From NCBI GenBank assembly GCA_003554025.1, contig PWFC01000014.1:1-64000 (forward strand): a DNA stretch of 64,000 nt, in the 5' to 3' direction. The stretch comes from Mollicutes bacterium (GTDB lineage: Bacteria; Bacillota_I; Bacilli_A; Izemoplasmatales; Izemoplasmataceae). Both the position numbers and the translations under genes were made by a program. Shown here piece after piece: positions 36,286-45,231 of this stretch (positions are counted from its first letter, which is position 1; every line of letters begins with the position of its first letter). Under the pieces are notes generated by a model, which saw only the letters and a list, made by a program, of their open reading frames with translations, did no database searches and had not been told where the DNA came from.

Positions 36286-37529
36286 AAATCCAAGACGTAA
36301 TCGTTTCAGAAGGCCTGACCGGATTTTATTTTGACGACCAGGCCGCCATCAAAGCGGGCGCCGAAATGGACCAATTCACCTATACCGGCGACCCGAGAAC
36401 CCCGTATTTCAAAGCCATCCGCCAAGCCGGCGAAGCGCTCTCCATCATGCTTGTCTTAGAAAACGACATGATCGCCTACGGCGATGCTTGCGCCGTGCAA
36501 TATTCGGGCGCCGGCGGCCGCGACCGCCTTTTCGAGGCGAAAAACGCCAAAGCCTTTTTCGAGGCGCACCTCACAGAAAAACTGATTGGCGTCGACGTGA
36601 GCCGTTTTCGTGAAAACGCCGAATATTTCGACAATCTAAAAATCGATGAACAACCGATTCACACCGCCCTGCGCTACGGCATTACCCAAGCGCTGTTAGA
36701 AGCCGCCGCAAAAGCCAATCAAAAAACGATGTGCGAAATCGTCCGCAAAGAATACAACATTCCCGGAAACACCTACCGTATGATTCCCATCTTTGCCCAA
36801 AGCGGCGACGACCGCTACAACAACGTCGACAAGATGATCATGAAAGAAGTCGACGTCATGCCGCACGGCCTCATCAACAGCGTCAAGTACAAATTAGGCC
36901 AACACGGCGAATTGCTTGGCGAATATGTGAAATGGCTTAAAAACCGCATCGTTTCCAAACGGCTCAACCCCGAATACCATCCCATCCTGCACATCGACGT
37001 GTACGGCACCATCGGCATGATTTTCGACGACGACATCGACAAGTGCTACCGGTATTTGAAAGAACTCTCCGGCATCGCGTCACCTTTTTCTTTGCGCATC
37101 GAAGGCCCCATCGACAAAGGCAACCGAGAAGAAACCAAAGACGCCCTCAAAGCGCTCAAACAAAAGATCGACGCCGATGAGGCGTGCCACGTCGAAATCG
37201 TCGCCGACGAATGGTGCAACACGCTTGAAGACGTCAAGTATTTCGCCGATGAAAACGCGGCGCACATGGTGCAGGTGAAAACCCCGGATTTAGGCGGCGT
37301 CAACAACACCATCGAAGCGCTGCGCTACTGTTTGAAAAAGGGCGTTGGCGCTTATAGCGGCGGTTCGTGCAACGAGACCAACATCAGCGCCGAAGTCACC
37401 ACGAGCATCGCCATGGCCTGCGAGGCCAAACAATGCCTCGCCAAACCCGGAATGGGGAGCGACGAAGGCATCATGATTGTCAAAAATCATATGATGCGCA
37501 CGCTAGCGCTCATAGAAAGCAGGCGATAA
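36282..37529 (+). CDS. mal: Methylaspartate ammonia-lyase
   Basis: This enolase-superfamily enzyme removes ammonia from 3-methylaspartate to give mesaconate. The 415 residues match the family. The catalytic lysine lies in [16 protein letters not shown] (Lys333), metal ligands in [10 protein letters not shown] (about 238), LRIEGP (about 273) and VADEWCN (about 307), and [14 protein letters not shown] carries the histidine-region equivalent. It follows glmE with a four-base overlap and is one base upstream of citD. Mesaconase, the next enzyme, is not in the window. Confidence 0.96.
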   Translation: MKIQDVIVSEGLTGFYFDDQAAIKAGAEMDQFTYTGDPRTPYFKAIRQAGEALSIMLVLENDMIAYGDACAVQYSGAGGRDRLFEAKNAKAFFEAHLTEKLIGVDVSRFRENAEYFDNLKIDEQPIHTALRYGITQALLEAAAKANQKTMCEIVRKEYNIPGNTYRMIPIFAQSGDDRYNNVDKMIMKEVDVMPHGLINSVKYKLGQHGELLGEYVKWLKNRIVSKRLNPEYHPILHIDVYGTIGMIFDDDIDKCYRYLKELSGIASPFSLRIEGPIDKGNREETKDALKALKQKIDADEACHVEIVADEWCNTLEDVKYFADENAAHMVQVKTPDLGGVNNTIEALRYCLKKGVGAYSGGSCNETNISAEVTTSIAMACEAKQCLAKPGMGSDEGIMIVKNHMMRTLALIESRR

Positions 37530-37530
37530 C

Positions 37531-37797
37531 ATGGGAAAATCTTATGTGGCCGGAACGCTTGAATCGAGCGACTGTCTGATTACGCTTTCCCCCGCAGACA
37601 AACTAAAAATCGAGATCGACACCGTCGTGCACGAAGCGTTTTACGATCACATCAAAACCTTAATCGAAAAAACGCTCGCCGAGGAAAGCCTCGAAAATGT
37701 CCGTTTGCGTTGCCAGGACCAAGGCGCGCTCGATTACACCATCAAAGCCCGGCTGAAAACCGCCATCCTGAAATATAAGGAGTCCGAAGATGGCTAG
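37531..37797 (+). CDS. citD: Citrate/citramalate lyase acyl carrier protein (gamma subunit)
   Basis: This is the small carrier subunit that bears the phosphoribosyl-dephospho-CoA prosthetic group. The 88 residues start with the family block AGTLESSDCLI, whose first serine (Ser12) aligns with the modified serine of Klebsiella CitD. Downstream, DQGALDYTIKARLKTA is also typical. Because it follows glmSLE-mal directly, its complex is more likely citramalate lyase (methylaspartate pathway) than citrate lyase. It overlaps citE by eight bases. Confidence 0.92.
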   Translation: MGKSYVAGTLESSDCLITLSPADKLKIEIDTVVHEAFYDHIKTLIEKTLAEESLENVRLRCQDQGALDYTIKARLKTAILKYKESEDG

Positions 37798-38629
37798 AAC
37801 GTATTTGTTCATCCCCGGCAACGTACCGCGCATGCTCCAAAACGCCGACGTGTTCGAAGCGGACGCTTTGATCATCGATTTAGAAGACGCCATCGCTACT
37901 TACGAAAAGGACGAAGCCCGTGAGCTCACGGCGCAGTTTTTGCGTGCGCATCGACCCCAAGGCGTCGAAGTCTATGTGCGCATCAACGCCGAAGAACCGC
38001 TCTTTTCCAAAGACATGAAGGCGTTGGCGCCGCTTGAGATCGACGGTGTTGTGCTTCCGAAAACAACGCTTTCTTCCCTGAAAGCTTATGAGGCTTACCA
38101 AGACCAGTTCGACGCCAAGCTTCCTTTGATTGGCCTAATCGAAACGCCGGAAGCTTTTTTCGAACTGCTTCAGATTGCGAAATTTTCTCTTGTAAAAGGA
38201 TTGATTCTCGGCGCTGAAGATTTGAGCGCGGCGACCGGCATGCACCGCGATGAGAACGGTCAAGAACTGCTCTTTTGCCGGTCAAAACTTCTCCTTGCGG
38301 CCAAGGCCGCAGGCATAAGAGCCATCGACACGCCTTGGACCACTCTTGAAGAAGCGTCGCTTTCATTAGACATACAATCGGCAAAACGCTTGGGCTTCGA
38401 TGGAAAGTGCGCCATTCATCCGAACCAGGTCCCTTCGATCAACGACGCGTTTTTCCCGACCGAAGAAGAACTTCGAAAAGCCCGCCGCATCGTCAAACGC
38501 CATGAAGAAACGAACAGCATGCGTTTTTCGCTGGATGGAAAAATGGTCGACAAACCGGTTGTCGAAAAAGCGAAGGCCCTTTTAGAGTCCGCGGAAGCCT
38601 ACCGGTTTAAAAGGGGGAAGGGACAATGA
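37790..38629 (+). CDS. citE: Citrate/citramalate lyase beta subunit
   Basis: This TIM-barrel lyase subunit cleaves the citryl- (or citramalyl-) carrier thioester. The 279 residues contain RTYLFIPGNVPRML (about 3-16), ADALIIDLEDAIATYEKDEAR (about 25-45, acidic metal ligands), VYVRINAEEP (about 62) and GKCAIHPNQVPSIN (about 205). It is slightly shorter than most CitE. Substrate specificity cannot be read from the sequence; context favours (3S)-citramalyl thioester, giving pyruvate. Confidence 0.93.
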   Translation: MARTYLFIPGNVPRMLQNADVFEADALIIDLEDAIATYEKDEARELTAQFLRAHRPQGVEVYVRINAEEPLFSKDMKALAPLEIDGVVLPKTTLSSLKAYEAYQDQFDAKLPLIGLIETPEAFFELLQIAKFSLVKGLILGAEDLSAATGMHRDENGQELLFCRSKLLLAAKAAGIRAIDTPWTTLEEASLSLDIQSAKRLGFDGKCAIHPNQVPSINDAFFPTEEELRKARRIVKRHEETNSMRFSLDGKMVDKPVVEKAKALLESAEAYRFKRGKGQ

Positions 38630-40020
38630 AACATGAACGCTTAGGCGAACTGCTTGATGGATTGGATTTGCGCGACGGCATGTGCGTTTCTTTCCACCAT
38701 CATTTGCGCAACGGCGACAAAACGTTGAACCTTGTGATGCAAGCCCTTCACGAACGAGGCCTAAAAGAACTGCATCTCATGGCTTCTGCGCTGTTCCCCG
38801 TGCATAAGCCGATTCTTCCCCTCATCAAAGATGGAACCATTGCCGACATAACCACCAACTACATGAACGGTCCAATCGCCGAGTGCCTGAGCAACCATGG
38901 TCTAAAGGGCAGTCTCACCATGCAAACGCACGGTGGCAGAGCCCGAAGCATCGTGGAAGGCGACAACGTCATCGACGTTGCCTTTATCGCCGCCCCGGCC
39001 GTCGACAAGGCGAAAAACGCTTCGGGCGTGCATGGAAAAAACGCCTGCGGTAGTTTGGGCTACGCTATTGAGGACAGCCTATACGCCAAACGGAAAGTTT
39101 TGGTGACCGACAACCTCGTCGACACCTTGGAAGACCCGCAAATACAAGGCGACGCCATCGACGACGTTTTGCTCGTAAAGACGCTTGGGGACGCCGAGGG
39201 AATCATGAGCGGGACGCTCAAAATCACAAAAGACCCGCTCGGTTTGAAAATCGCCCGTGAAGCGTTGCGCCTTTTGCAAGCCCTTGACGTCTTTGAAGAT
39301 GGCGTGTCGTTCCAAAGCGGTGCGGGCGGCATTTCACTCGCCATCACGAAAGGGTTCAACGATATTATGAGAGAACGCGGCCTCAAAGCCTCCTTTTATT
39401 CGGGAGGCATCACCCGCTATCATGTGGACGCGCTTGAAGGCGGTCTCGTCGATAAACTCTACGACGTGCAGTGTTTTGACGACGCCGCCATTGAAAGCTT
39501 GAAAAAAAACGCCAACCATCATGCAATCAGCGCTTCAAACTACGCCAACCCGAACAACGCAAACCGCGTCATCAAAGATTTGGACGTCGTCATCCTAGGC
39601 GCTAGCGAAATCGATACCGATTTCAACGTCAACGTCACCACCGATTCGTATGGGACCATCATCGGCGGCAGCGGCGGACATTCCGATACCGCCGAGGACG
39701 CCAAACTGTCCGTCATCGTATCCCCGCTTCTAAAAGCGCGCACGCCTCTCATCCGTGAAAGGGTGCGCACCATCACGACACCCGGAAAACATATCGACTG
39801 TTTGATCACCGAACGCGGAATCGCAATCAATCCGAAACGCCGAGATTTGCTTGAAAAGCTCAAAGACACGCGCCTTCCGCTTTTTTCCATCGAAGAACTG
39901 ATGGCAAAGGCCCACGCCTTTACCGGCAAACCGAAAGTTTCACATCCAGGGGATAAGATTGGGGTTGTCGAAAGCCGCCACGGCTCAACGCTCGACAACC
40001 TGTATAAAAAGGGGGATTGA
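38626..40020 (+). CDS. citF: Citrate/citramalate lyase alpha subunit (ACP transferase)
   Basis: This subunit moves the carrier thioester from acetyl to citrate or citramalate. At 464 residues it is about 45 shorter at the N-terminus than Enterobacteria CitF, but the core is intact: GMCVSFHHHLRNGD (about 17-30), ACGSLGYAIEDS (about 142), GAGGISLAI near 230, YSGGITRYHVDALEGG and SGGHSDTAEDAKLSVIVSPL. It overlaps citE by four bases and is one base short of citC. Confidence 0.93.
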   Translation: MKHERLGELLDGLDLRDGMCVSFHHHLRNGDKTLNLVMQALHERGLKELHLMASALFPVHKPILPLIKDGTIADITTNYMNGPIAECLSNHGLKGSLTMQTHGGRARSIVEGDNVIDVAFIAAPAVDKAKNASGVHGKNACGSLGYAIEDSLYAKRKVLVTDNLVDTLEDPQIQGDAIDDVLLVKTLGDAEGIMSGTLKITKDPLGLKIAREALRLLQALDVFEDGVSFQSGAGGISLAITKGFNDIMRERGLKASFYSGGITRYHVDALEGGLVDKLYDVQCFDDAAIESLKKNANHHAISASNYANPNNANRVIKDLDVVILGASEIDTDFNVNVTTDSYGTIIGGSGGHSDTAEDAKLSVIVSPLLKARTPLIRERVRTITTPGKHIDCLITERGIAINPKRRDLLEKLKDTRLPLFSIEELMAKAHAFTGKPKVSHPGDKIGVVESRHGSTLDNLYKKGD

Positions 40021-40021
40021 C

Positions 40022-41035
40022 ATGGAAATCAAAGAGGTCGTTTTGGAAGAGGAACGCCTTGAAATCGAACGGTTTTTAAGCAATTTCCATCTGACTTTCG
40101 AAGACGACATCGATTTGACGCTTTCGTTGCGTGAAGACGAAAAGCTTATCGCCACCGCTTCGGCGTCCGACAACATCGTCAAATGCGTCGCCGTCGCCGA
40201 CGAATACCGGCACAAAAACCATCTTGGAAAACTGATGAGCGCTTTGATCAAAGAATTGAACCAAAAAGGCGTCGACCACGTATTCGCCTACACCCGTCCC
40301 GAACACATCGAGATTTTCAAACGCCTCGGTTTCCGGCCCATTGTCCAAACCATGAATCTTACTTTCTTGGAAAGAAACGGCGACATTCGGGCGACCCTGA
40401 AAAGCCTCAAAGAAACATACGGGCTCACAAACGAAGCCAAAGGCAGCGTCGTCATCAACGCGAACCCGTTGACCAAAGGGCATCTTCACCTTATCGAGGA
40501 AGCCCGCAAGCATCATGAAACCCTGCTTGTGTTTGTCGTCAGCGAAGACCGTTCGTTCTTCCCCTTCGAAGATCGCATCGCCATCATCGAAGAAGCGCTG
40601 AAAGACAAGGAAAACGTTGTGGTGTTGCCGACGGGTGACTATCTCGTTTCGTTCGCAACCTTCCCCAAATACTTTCAAAAACACGAAGAATCCATTCGCG
40701 AAGAACATGCGCTCATTGACGTGCTCACCTTCAAACAACACTACATGAAGGCGTTCAACATCACCGACCGCTACGTGGGAAAAGAACCTTATAGCGCCAT
40801 GACCGATACTTACAACCAAACGATGAAACGCTATCTATGCGACGGTTTGCACATCATCGACCGCAAAAAGCACGATTCAACCCCGATTAGCGCGTCAACC
40901 GTCCGCAAATTGCTCAAAAATAACGGCCTTGAAGCGGCCAAGCCCTACATCCCGAAAGCCACCTACGATTACCTGCGTTCGGAAAAAGGGCAAAAAATCA
41001 TCAAGGACATCAAAACCCATGACAAACGCCACTGA
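40022..41035 (+). CDS. citC: [Citrate (pro-3S)-lyase] ligase / citramalate lyase ligase
   Basis: CitC acetylates the lyase prosthetic group, activating the complex. The 337-residue protein has an N-terminal GNAT-like acetyltransferase part (about 15-125, VADEYRHKNHLGKLM near 60) and a C-terminal nucleotidyltransferase domain with GSVVINANPLTKGHLHLIEEA (about 141-161) and PISASTVRKLLK. The ATG at 40022 follows GGGG two codons after the citF stop region. It overlaps the next gene by 17 bases. Confidence 0.92.
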   Translation: MEIKEVVLEEERLEIERFLSNFHLTFEDDIDLTLSLREDEKLIATASASDNIVKCVAVADEYRHKNHLGKLMSALIKELNQKGVDHVFAYTRPEHIEIFKRLGFRPIVQTMNLTFLERNGDIRATLKSLKETYGLTNEAKGSVVINANPLTKGHLHLIEEARKHHETLLVFVVSEDRSFFPFEDRIAIIEEALKDKENVVVLPTGDYLVSFATFPKYFQKHEESIREEHALIDVLTFKQHYMKAFNITDRYVGKEPYSAMTDTYNQTMKRYLCDGLHIIDRKKHDSTPISASTVRKLLKNNGLEAAKPYIPKATYDYLRSEKGQKIIKDIKTHDKRH

Positions 41036-42284
41036 GATTTTGCAAGCGCGCAGCGTGCGCGCCGAAACCGTTGAGGCGTTTAAAAATCGGAACCAAACCG
41101 ATGTCTTGTCGCTGAAAACGAACGTCGCGGGCGCCCCGAAAAACACTCGTTATCAAGCCCTCGTTTTGCGGCTGTTTCACCATATCCTGCAACAACTTTT
41201 CGAAACGGAAGGCACATATTGCGCCTCAAAGGACGGCGATTATGTGCTTTTTCCTGTTGCAAAGGCGGATGCCGCCAAACGTATCGGCGTGTTTTTGGAA
41301 ACCCATCATGCCCTAGGCGGTTTTGTCGACATCGACGTGTACATGCGCGACCAAGTCGAGCCGTTGCACCGTAACGATTTGGGCTATGAAGAACGCAAAT
41401 GCTGGCTTTGCGGCAAGCCGGCCCGAGTTTGCGCCCGTGCACAAACGCACGACATCGCCTCCTTGCGCGCACACATGAACGAAAAGGTGGAGGATTTTCT
41501 TGTTTCCGCGCTTGCCTTAGAAGCCTCGACCGCGCTTCGAAAGGAAGTCTTTTTCTATCCTTCGCTCGCTTTGGTCTCCTCGCGCGATTCCGGCCGTCAC
41601 AAGGATATGAACATTTCCCATTTTTTGGCCTCGATTGAAGCGTTGAAACCGTATTTTGAGCAATACGTCCGCTACGGATTTCACAAGCGTTCGCTCAAAG
41701 ACCTGCGCGGTTTGGGCAAAGACGCCGAGGCGGCCATTTTGCGCTCGACAAACGGCGTGAACACCCACAAAGGTTCAAATTTCATCTTTGGCCTCACGCT
41801 TCCCCATTACGCCCGTTCGCTCAAAAAAGGCGAAGATCTCTACGCCTGCATGCGCCTGCTTTCCGAAACGGCGCGCACGATTCTCCAAACGGACTTTTCC
41901 GACCTTCCCCCGGAAGAAAAGAGGACCCGCGGAGAAACGCTTTACGCCGAGCACAATGTCAAAGGCATACGCGGCGAAGCCGCAAACGGTTTTCCCGCTG
42001 TTTTTTCTTGGTACCCGAGAAAAGACCACCATCCGCTTAGGAAGTTTGCCTATATCGCTTCCCGCTTGGAGGATACGACGTTGATTTGCGGGATGTCGCC
42101 CACCCTTCACGAAGTGAAGGAAGCCATGAAGCGGGCCCAGGATGCGCCTTGCAAGGAATTAAGGCGCATTTACGCCGAACTCAAAAAGAAGGGGTGTTCG
42201 CCCGGGGGCGCCGCCGACTTGCTTGCGCTCGTGTACTTTTTAGAGGCGACGGACGTTTTGTTTGAACCGCTTGAAACTATGTAA
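41019..42284 (+). CDS. citXG: Fused CitX-CitG prosthetic-group synthesis and transfer protein
   Basis: This 421-residue protein fuses two enzymes. The N-terminal part (about 1-155) is CitX-like (EILQARSVRAE, NVAGAPKNTRY, CWLCGKPARVCAR) and attaches the phosphoribosyl-dephospho-CoA group to CitD. The C-terminal part (about 160-421) is CitG-like, making the 2'-(5''-triphosphoribosyl)-dephospho-CoA precursor; SSRDSGRHKDMNISHF and NGVNTHKGSNFIFGL are diagnostic. Such CitXG fusions are known in other bacteria. The ATG at 41019 lies inside citC; the earlier in-frame start falls deep in it. It ends the operon. Confidence 0.88.
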   Translation: MTNATEILQARSVRAETVEAFKNRNQTDVLSLKTNVAGAPKNTRYQALVLRLFHHILQQLFETEGTYCASKDGDYVLFPVAKADAAKRIGVFLETHHALGGFVDIDVYMRDQVEPLHRNDLGYEERKCWLCGKPARVCARAQTHDIASLRAHMNEKVEDFLVSALALEASTALRKEVFFYPSLALVSSRDSGRHKDMNISHFLASIEALKPYFEQYVRYGFHKRSLKDLRGLGKDAEAAILRSTNGVNTHKGSNFIFGLTLPHYARSLKKGEDLYACMRLLSETARTILQTDFSDLPPEEKRTRGETLYAEHNVKGIRGEAANGFPAVFSWYPRKDHHPLRKFAYIASRLEDTTLICGMSPTLHEVKEAMKRAQDAPCKELRRIYAELKKKGCSPGGAADLLALVYFLEATDVLFEPLETM

Positions 42285-42337
42285 ATTTCCTTTCATTAAT
42301 GGTATACTAAAGAAAATCATCCGGCAGGGGGATGGAG

Positions 42338-43042
42338 ATGGACAATCACTATGTTGACGCCGACGATCGGCAAAACGAGCGTTTTGCGAAAGGATACTCC
42401 TTTTACAAACTCGCGTTGGTGTTTGTCGCGGGTTGTTTGCTCGGAACTTGGTATGAGGAAATATACCATTACTTTTATTACGGATATTACGAGAACAGAA
42501 GCGGCGTGATTTATGGACCTTTCAATCCAATCTACGGCGTCGGGTTCGTGTTGATGCTTCTTGTGATGCGTCCGTTCAAACAATGGTATGCGGCCATTTT
42601 GGCCGGCGCCTTCGCGGGGGGCGTTTTTGAGTACGCCGCCAACGCCGGACAGGAATTTTTCACCGGTGCGGTTTCCTGGAGTTACCACGATTACTTTTTG
42701 AACATCAACGGAAGAACGACCATTCCCTATGCGCTTTTTTGGGGACTATTCGGGTATTTCATGGTACGGGTCGTCTACCCTTTTCTCTCCGCGCGCATTG
42801 AATCTCTTTCGAAGAGAACCGGCAAAATCTTGACATGGGTTTTGGTCGTGTTCCTTTTTTTGAATATGACGATTTCATACGGCGCCCTTATTCGCTCGCA
42901 TCATCGAAGCGAAGGGATCGAGGCCCAAACGTTTGTCGGCGAGTTCTTCGATCGTCATTATCCCGATGAACGTTTGGCGGAGGCTTTTCCGGATGCGCGT
43001 CGCATCGATCGAAACAACGAGGAAGAGGAGGGGGAAGAATGA
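42338..43042 (+). CDS. CmpB-family membrane protein (putative ABC-transporter-permease-like)
   Basis: This 234-residue protein has five or so membrane segments and matches the family annotated as putative ABC transporter permease CmpB. Typical signs are an early GTWYEEIYHYFYYG (about 35-48), GVIYGPFNPIYGVGFVLMLL (about 52-71), FAGGVFEYAAN and WSYHDYFLNINGRTTI. No ATPase partner is nearby and the function is unknown. AGGGGG at 42326-42331 favours the ATG at 42338 over 42332; TATACT lies at 42303-42308. It overlaps the glycosyltransferase by four bases, so they are probably cotranscribed. Confidence 0.72.
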   Translation: MDNHYVDADDRQNERFAKGYSFYKLALVFVAGCLLGTWYEEIYHYFYYGYYENRSGVIYGPFNPIYGVGFVLMLLVMRPFKQWYAAILAGAFAGGVFEYAANAGQEFFTGAVSWSYHDYFLNINGRTTIPYALFWGLFGYFMVRVVYPFLSARIESLSKRTGKILTWVLVVFLFLNMTISYGALIRSHHRSEGIEAQTFVGEFFDRHYPDERLAEAFPDARRIDRNNEEEEGEE

Positions 43043-44196
43043 ACATCGTTTTTGTGATCGACGAATTCGGCAAAAGCGGAAACGGCACCTCTATCTCCGC
43101 TTTGCGCATGGCGGAAAACCTCCGTGAGCGGGGACACCGTGTCCGGGTGGTTTCGGGGACGGCTCCAGGCGAAGACAACGTCTACCTTACCGGCATCAAG
43201 CGGTATCCTCTCCTTTATCGCCTTTGCAAGGCGCAAGGCATGTTTTTGGCAAAGGCGGACGAAGACGTTTTGAAAGAAGCTTTTGAAGACGCGGACGTTG
43301 TGCATTACTTCCTGCCTTTCGCTTTGTGCCGCCGAGGCAAGCGGATCGCGGACGCCATGGGCATTCCTTCGACCGCGGCTTTTCACGTTCAGCCGGAAAA
43401 CATCACTTCGACGCTTTATTTGAACCGGTTGCAGCCTATAAACGAATGGCTTTACAGCAAATTCCGCGGCTTTTTCGACCAGTTCGACCATGTGCACTGC
43501 CCGAGCGAGATGATCAAAGACCAGCTAAGAAGCCGATATTACCGAGCGAAAATGCATGTGATCTCAAACGGCGTATCGCCTGAATTCCGGCCCAAAACGG
43601 TTCTTAAACCGCAAGCGTTTCAAGGCAAAACCGTGGCGCTTATGGTCGGGCGCCTTTCAAGAGAAAAACGACAAGACCTTATCCTAAAGGCGGTCGCAAA
43701 ATCCCCCTACCAACAAGACATCCAAGTGGTCTTCGCCGGGCGGGGGCCTTGGCGGAAGAAATTGGAGAAAATGGGGAAACGGCTCCACAACGCACCAAAA
43801 TTTCTCTATTGCACGCAAGAGGAGCTTATCGATTTGATGAACGTCGCAGACCTCTACATCCACGCCTCCGATATCGAAATTGAGGCCATCTCCTGCATCG
43901 AGGCTTTTTCATGCGGCTTGGTGCCCATCATCTCGGACAGTCCCGTTTCGGCGACGAACCAGTTCGCTTTGTCCGAAGACAACTTGTTTCAAGCGGGAAA
44001 CAGCGACGACTTGGAAGCAAAAATGCGGCATTTGCTGGAAAACTCGAAAAAGAAAGCGGCGCTTTCAAAATATTATCTCAAGTACGCGCAAAATTTTCGC
44101 GTTAAAGAAAGCGTCGACAAGTTCGAAAACATGTTAGAAGAAGCGATTGCTTTGTATGAAGGCGAAAAAAAGACATCGCCTGTTCGCGATGCCTAA
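43039..44196 (+). CDS. Glycosyltransferase family 4
   Basis: This 385-residue GT-B fold enzyme probably transfers a sugar from a nucleotide donor to a lipid or polysaccharide acceptor. The N-terminal domain has GNGTSISALRMAENLRERGH (about 14-33) and the C-terminal domain has VALMVGRLSREKRQDLILKA (about 195-214), VFAGRGPWRKKLE, and the donor-site EIEAISCIEAFSCGLVPI (about 276-293) with the EX7E glutamates. It resembles diglucosyldiacylglycerol or lipid glycosyltransferases of Bacillota, but the product is not certain. Its stop overlaps that of the convergent gene. Confidence 0.85.
   Translation: MNIVFVIDEFGKSGNGTSISALRMAENLRERGHRVRVVSGTAPGEDNVYLTGIKRYPLLYRLCKAQGMFLAKADEDVLKEAFEDADVVHYFLPFALCRRGKRIADAMGIPSTAAFHVQPENITSTLYLNRLQPINEWLYSKFRGFFDQFDHVHCPSEMIKDQLRSRYYRAKMHVISNGVSPEFRPKTVLKPQAFQGKTVALMVGRLSREKRQDLILKAVAKSPYQQDIQVVFAGRGPWRKKLEKMGKRLHNAPKFLYCTQEELIDLMNVADLYIHASDIEIEAISCIEAFSCGLVPIISDSPVSATNQFALSEDNLFQAGNSDDLEAKMRHLLENSKKKAALSKYYLKYAQNFRVKESVDKFENMLEEAIALYEGEKKTSPVRDA
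44165..44191 (-). terminator. Minus-strand terminator embedded in the glycosyltransferase gene
   Basis: Read on minus, CATCGC, a six-base loop, GCGATG and then TCTTTTTTT. It lies just past the stop of the radical SAM gene and within the last codons of the glycosyltransferase. Confidence 0.75.
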
Positions 44197-45134
44197 GGGG
44201 TTTTGTTTTGATAATGGACGCCTTGGTGGGTGTTCTTTTTCCGCAGCAGCTTGTCGATTTCGTTTAGGACGACGAATTTCTTCAACGTCCATTTCGGGGC
44301 AATCAGTTGGTTTTTCGGCGCGTCTCCCGTCAAGCGATGGATGACGATGTCGGGACGTAGGCGCTCGATTTGCTTGACGGTGATGTCGACGTATTCTTTT
44401 CGGGTGAGCAATCTTACTTCGTTACGACCGGTCATTTTGGCGAGTTCTGTGCCTTTTAGCGCATGCAGCATATGGATTTTGACGCCTTGGATGTCGAGTT
44501 TGTTCAAGTGGTCGATGGTTTGCAGCATCATCTCTTCGTTTTCTCCGGGTAAGCCGTTGATGATGTGAGCCACGACTTCGATGCCGCGTTTTCGCAGCCT
44601 TTTTACGGCATCGTCGAAACAGCGAAGCGTGTGCGCGCGGTTGATTTTTATCGCCGTCTCTTCATGGATGGTTTGCAAACCGAGTTCGACTTGCACAGGA
44701 GTTCTTTCGTTCATTTCCGCGAGCAATTCGACTTTTTCGTCTTCTAAAGCGTCGCACCGGGTCGCAACCGCGAGGCCGACGACGCTTTCATCTAAAGAAA
44801 CGGCTTCGGTGAACAAACTTCTCAAGGTCGAAACGTCTTTGTATGTGTTGGTGTTGGCCTGAAAATAAGGCATGGTGTAACTGTCCGGCCATTTTTTTTG
44901 CAGGCCTTTTTTGACGTTTTCAAACTGTTGCTTCAACGGCAGCGTTTTTGGGGCGTTGAAGTCGCCGCTTCCGGAAGCCGAACAAAAAACGCACCCGCCC
45001 CATGCTTTTGTGCCGTCGCGGTTCGGGCAGGTGAAATCCCCGTTCAAGGGCACTTTGAAAACTTTCTTTCCAAAACGCTTTCTCAAAGTTTCGTTCAAGG
45101 TGCGATACGGTTTTTCTTTTGTGAAAGGATTCAT
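44193..45134 (-). CDS. TIGR01212-type radical SAM protein (YtqA/YhcC family)
   Basis: This 313-residue radical S-adenosylmethionine protein is uncharacterised. The cluster cysteines are spaced CX11CX2C (Cys36, Cys48, Cys51: TCPNRDGTKAWGGCVFC), as in the YtqA/YhcC group. FQANTNTYKDV, VELGLQTIHEETAIKINRAH and HIINGLPGE are typical. The ATG at 45134 is preferred to GTG 45143 because GAGGTGG precedes it. It is a single gene convergent with the glycosyltransferase. The family sits close to coproporphyrinogen-like radical SAM proteins; its reaction is unknown. Confidence 0.88.
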   Translation of the reverse strand: MNPFTKEKPYRTLNETLRKRFGKKVFKVPLNGDFTCPNRDGTKAWGGCVFCSASGSGDFNAPKTLPLKQQFENVKKGLQKKWPDSYTMPYFQANTNTYKDVSTLRSLFTEAVSLDESVVGLAVATRCDALEDEKVELLAEMNERTPVQVELGLQTIHEETAIKINRAHTLRCFDDAVKRLRKRGIEVVAHIINGLPGENEEMMLQTIDHLNKLDIQGVKIHMLHALKGTELAKMTGRNEVRLLTRKEYVDITVKQIERLRPDIVIHRLTGDAPKNQLIAPKWTLKKFVVLNEIDKLLRKKNTHQGVHYQNKTP

Positions 45135-45231
45135 TTGAGCCACCTCGGACCCATTTTAGCATAAAACCCTCAAAGATTGCACGAAGTATGTTACAATATG
45201 TGTTGAGCACGAAAACAAAGCAGAAGAAGTG

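Noticed and set aside
37531-42284. Citrate fermentation operon
   Set aside because: No citrate transporter, oxaloacetate decarboxylase or CitAB-type regulator is present, and the genes are fused to glmSLE-mal, which points to citramalate.
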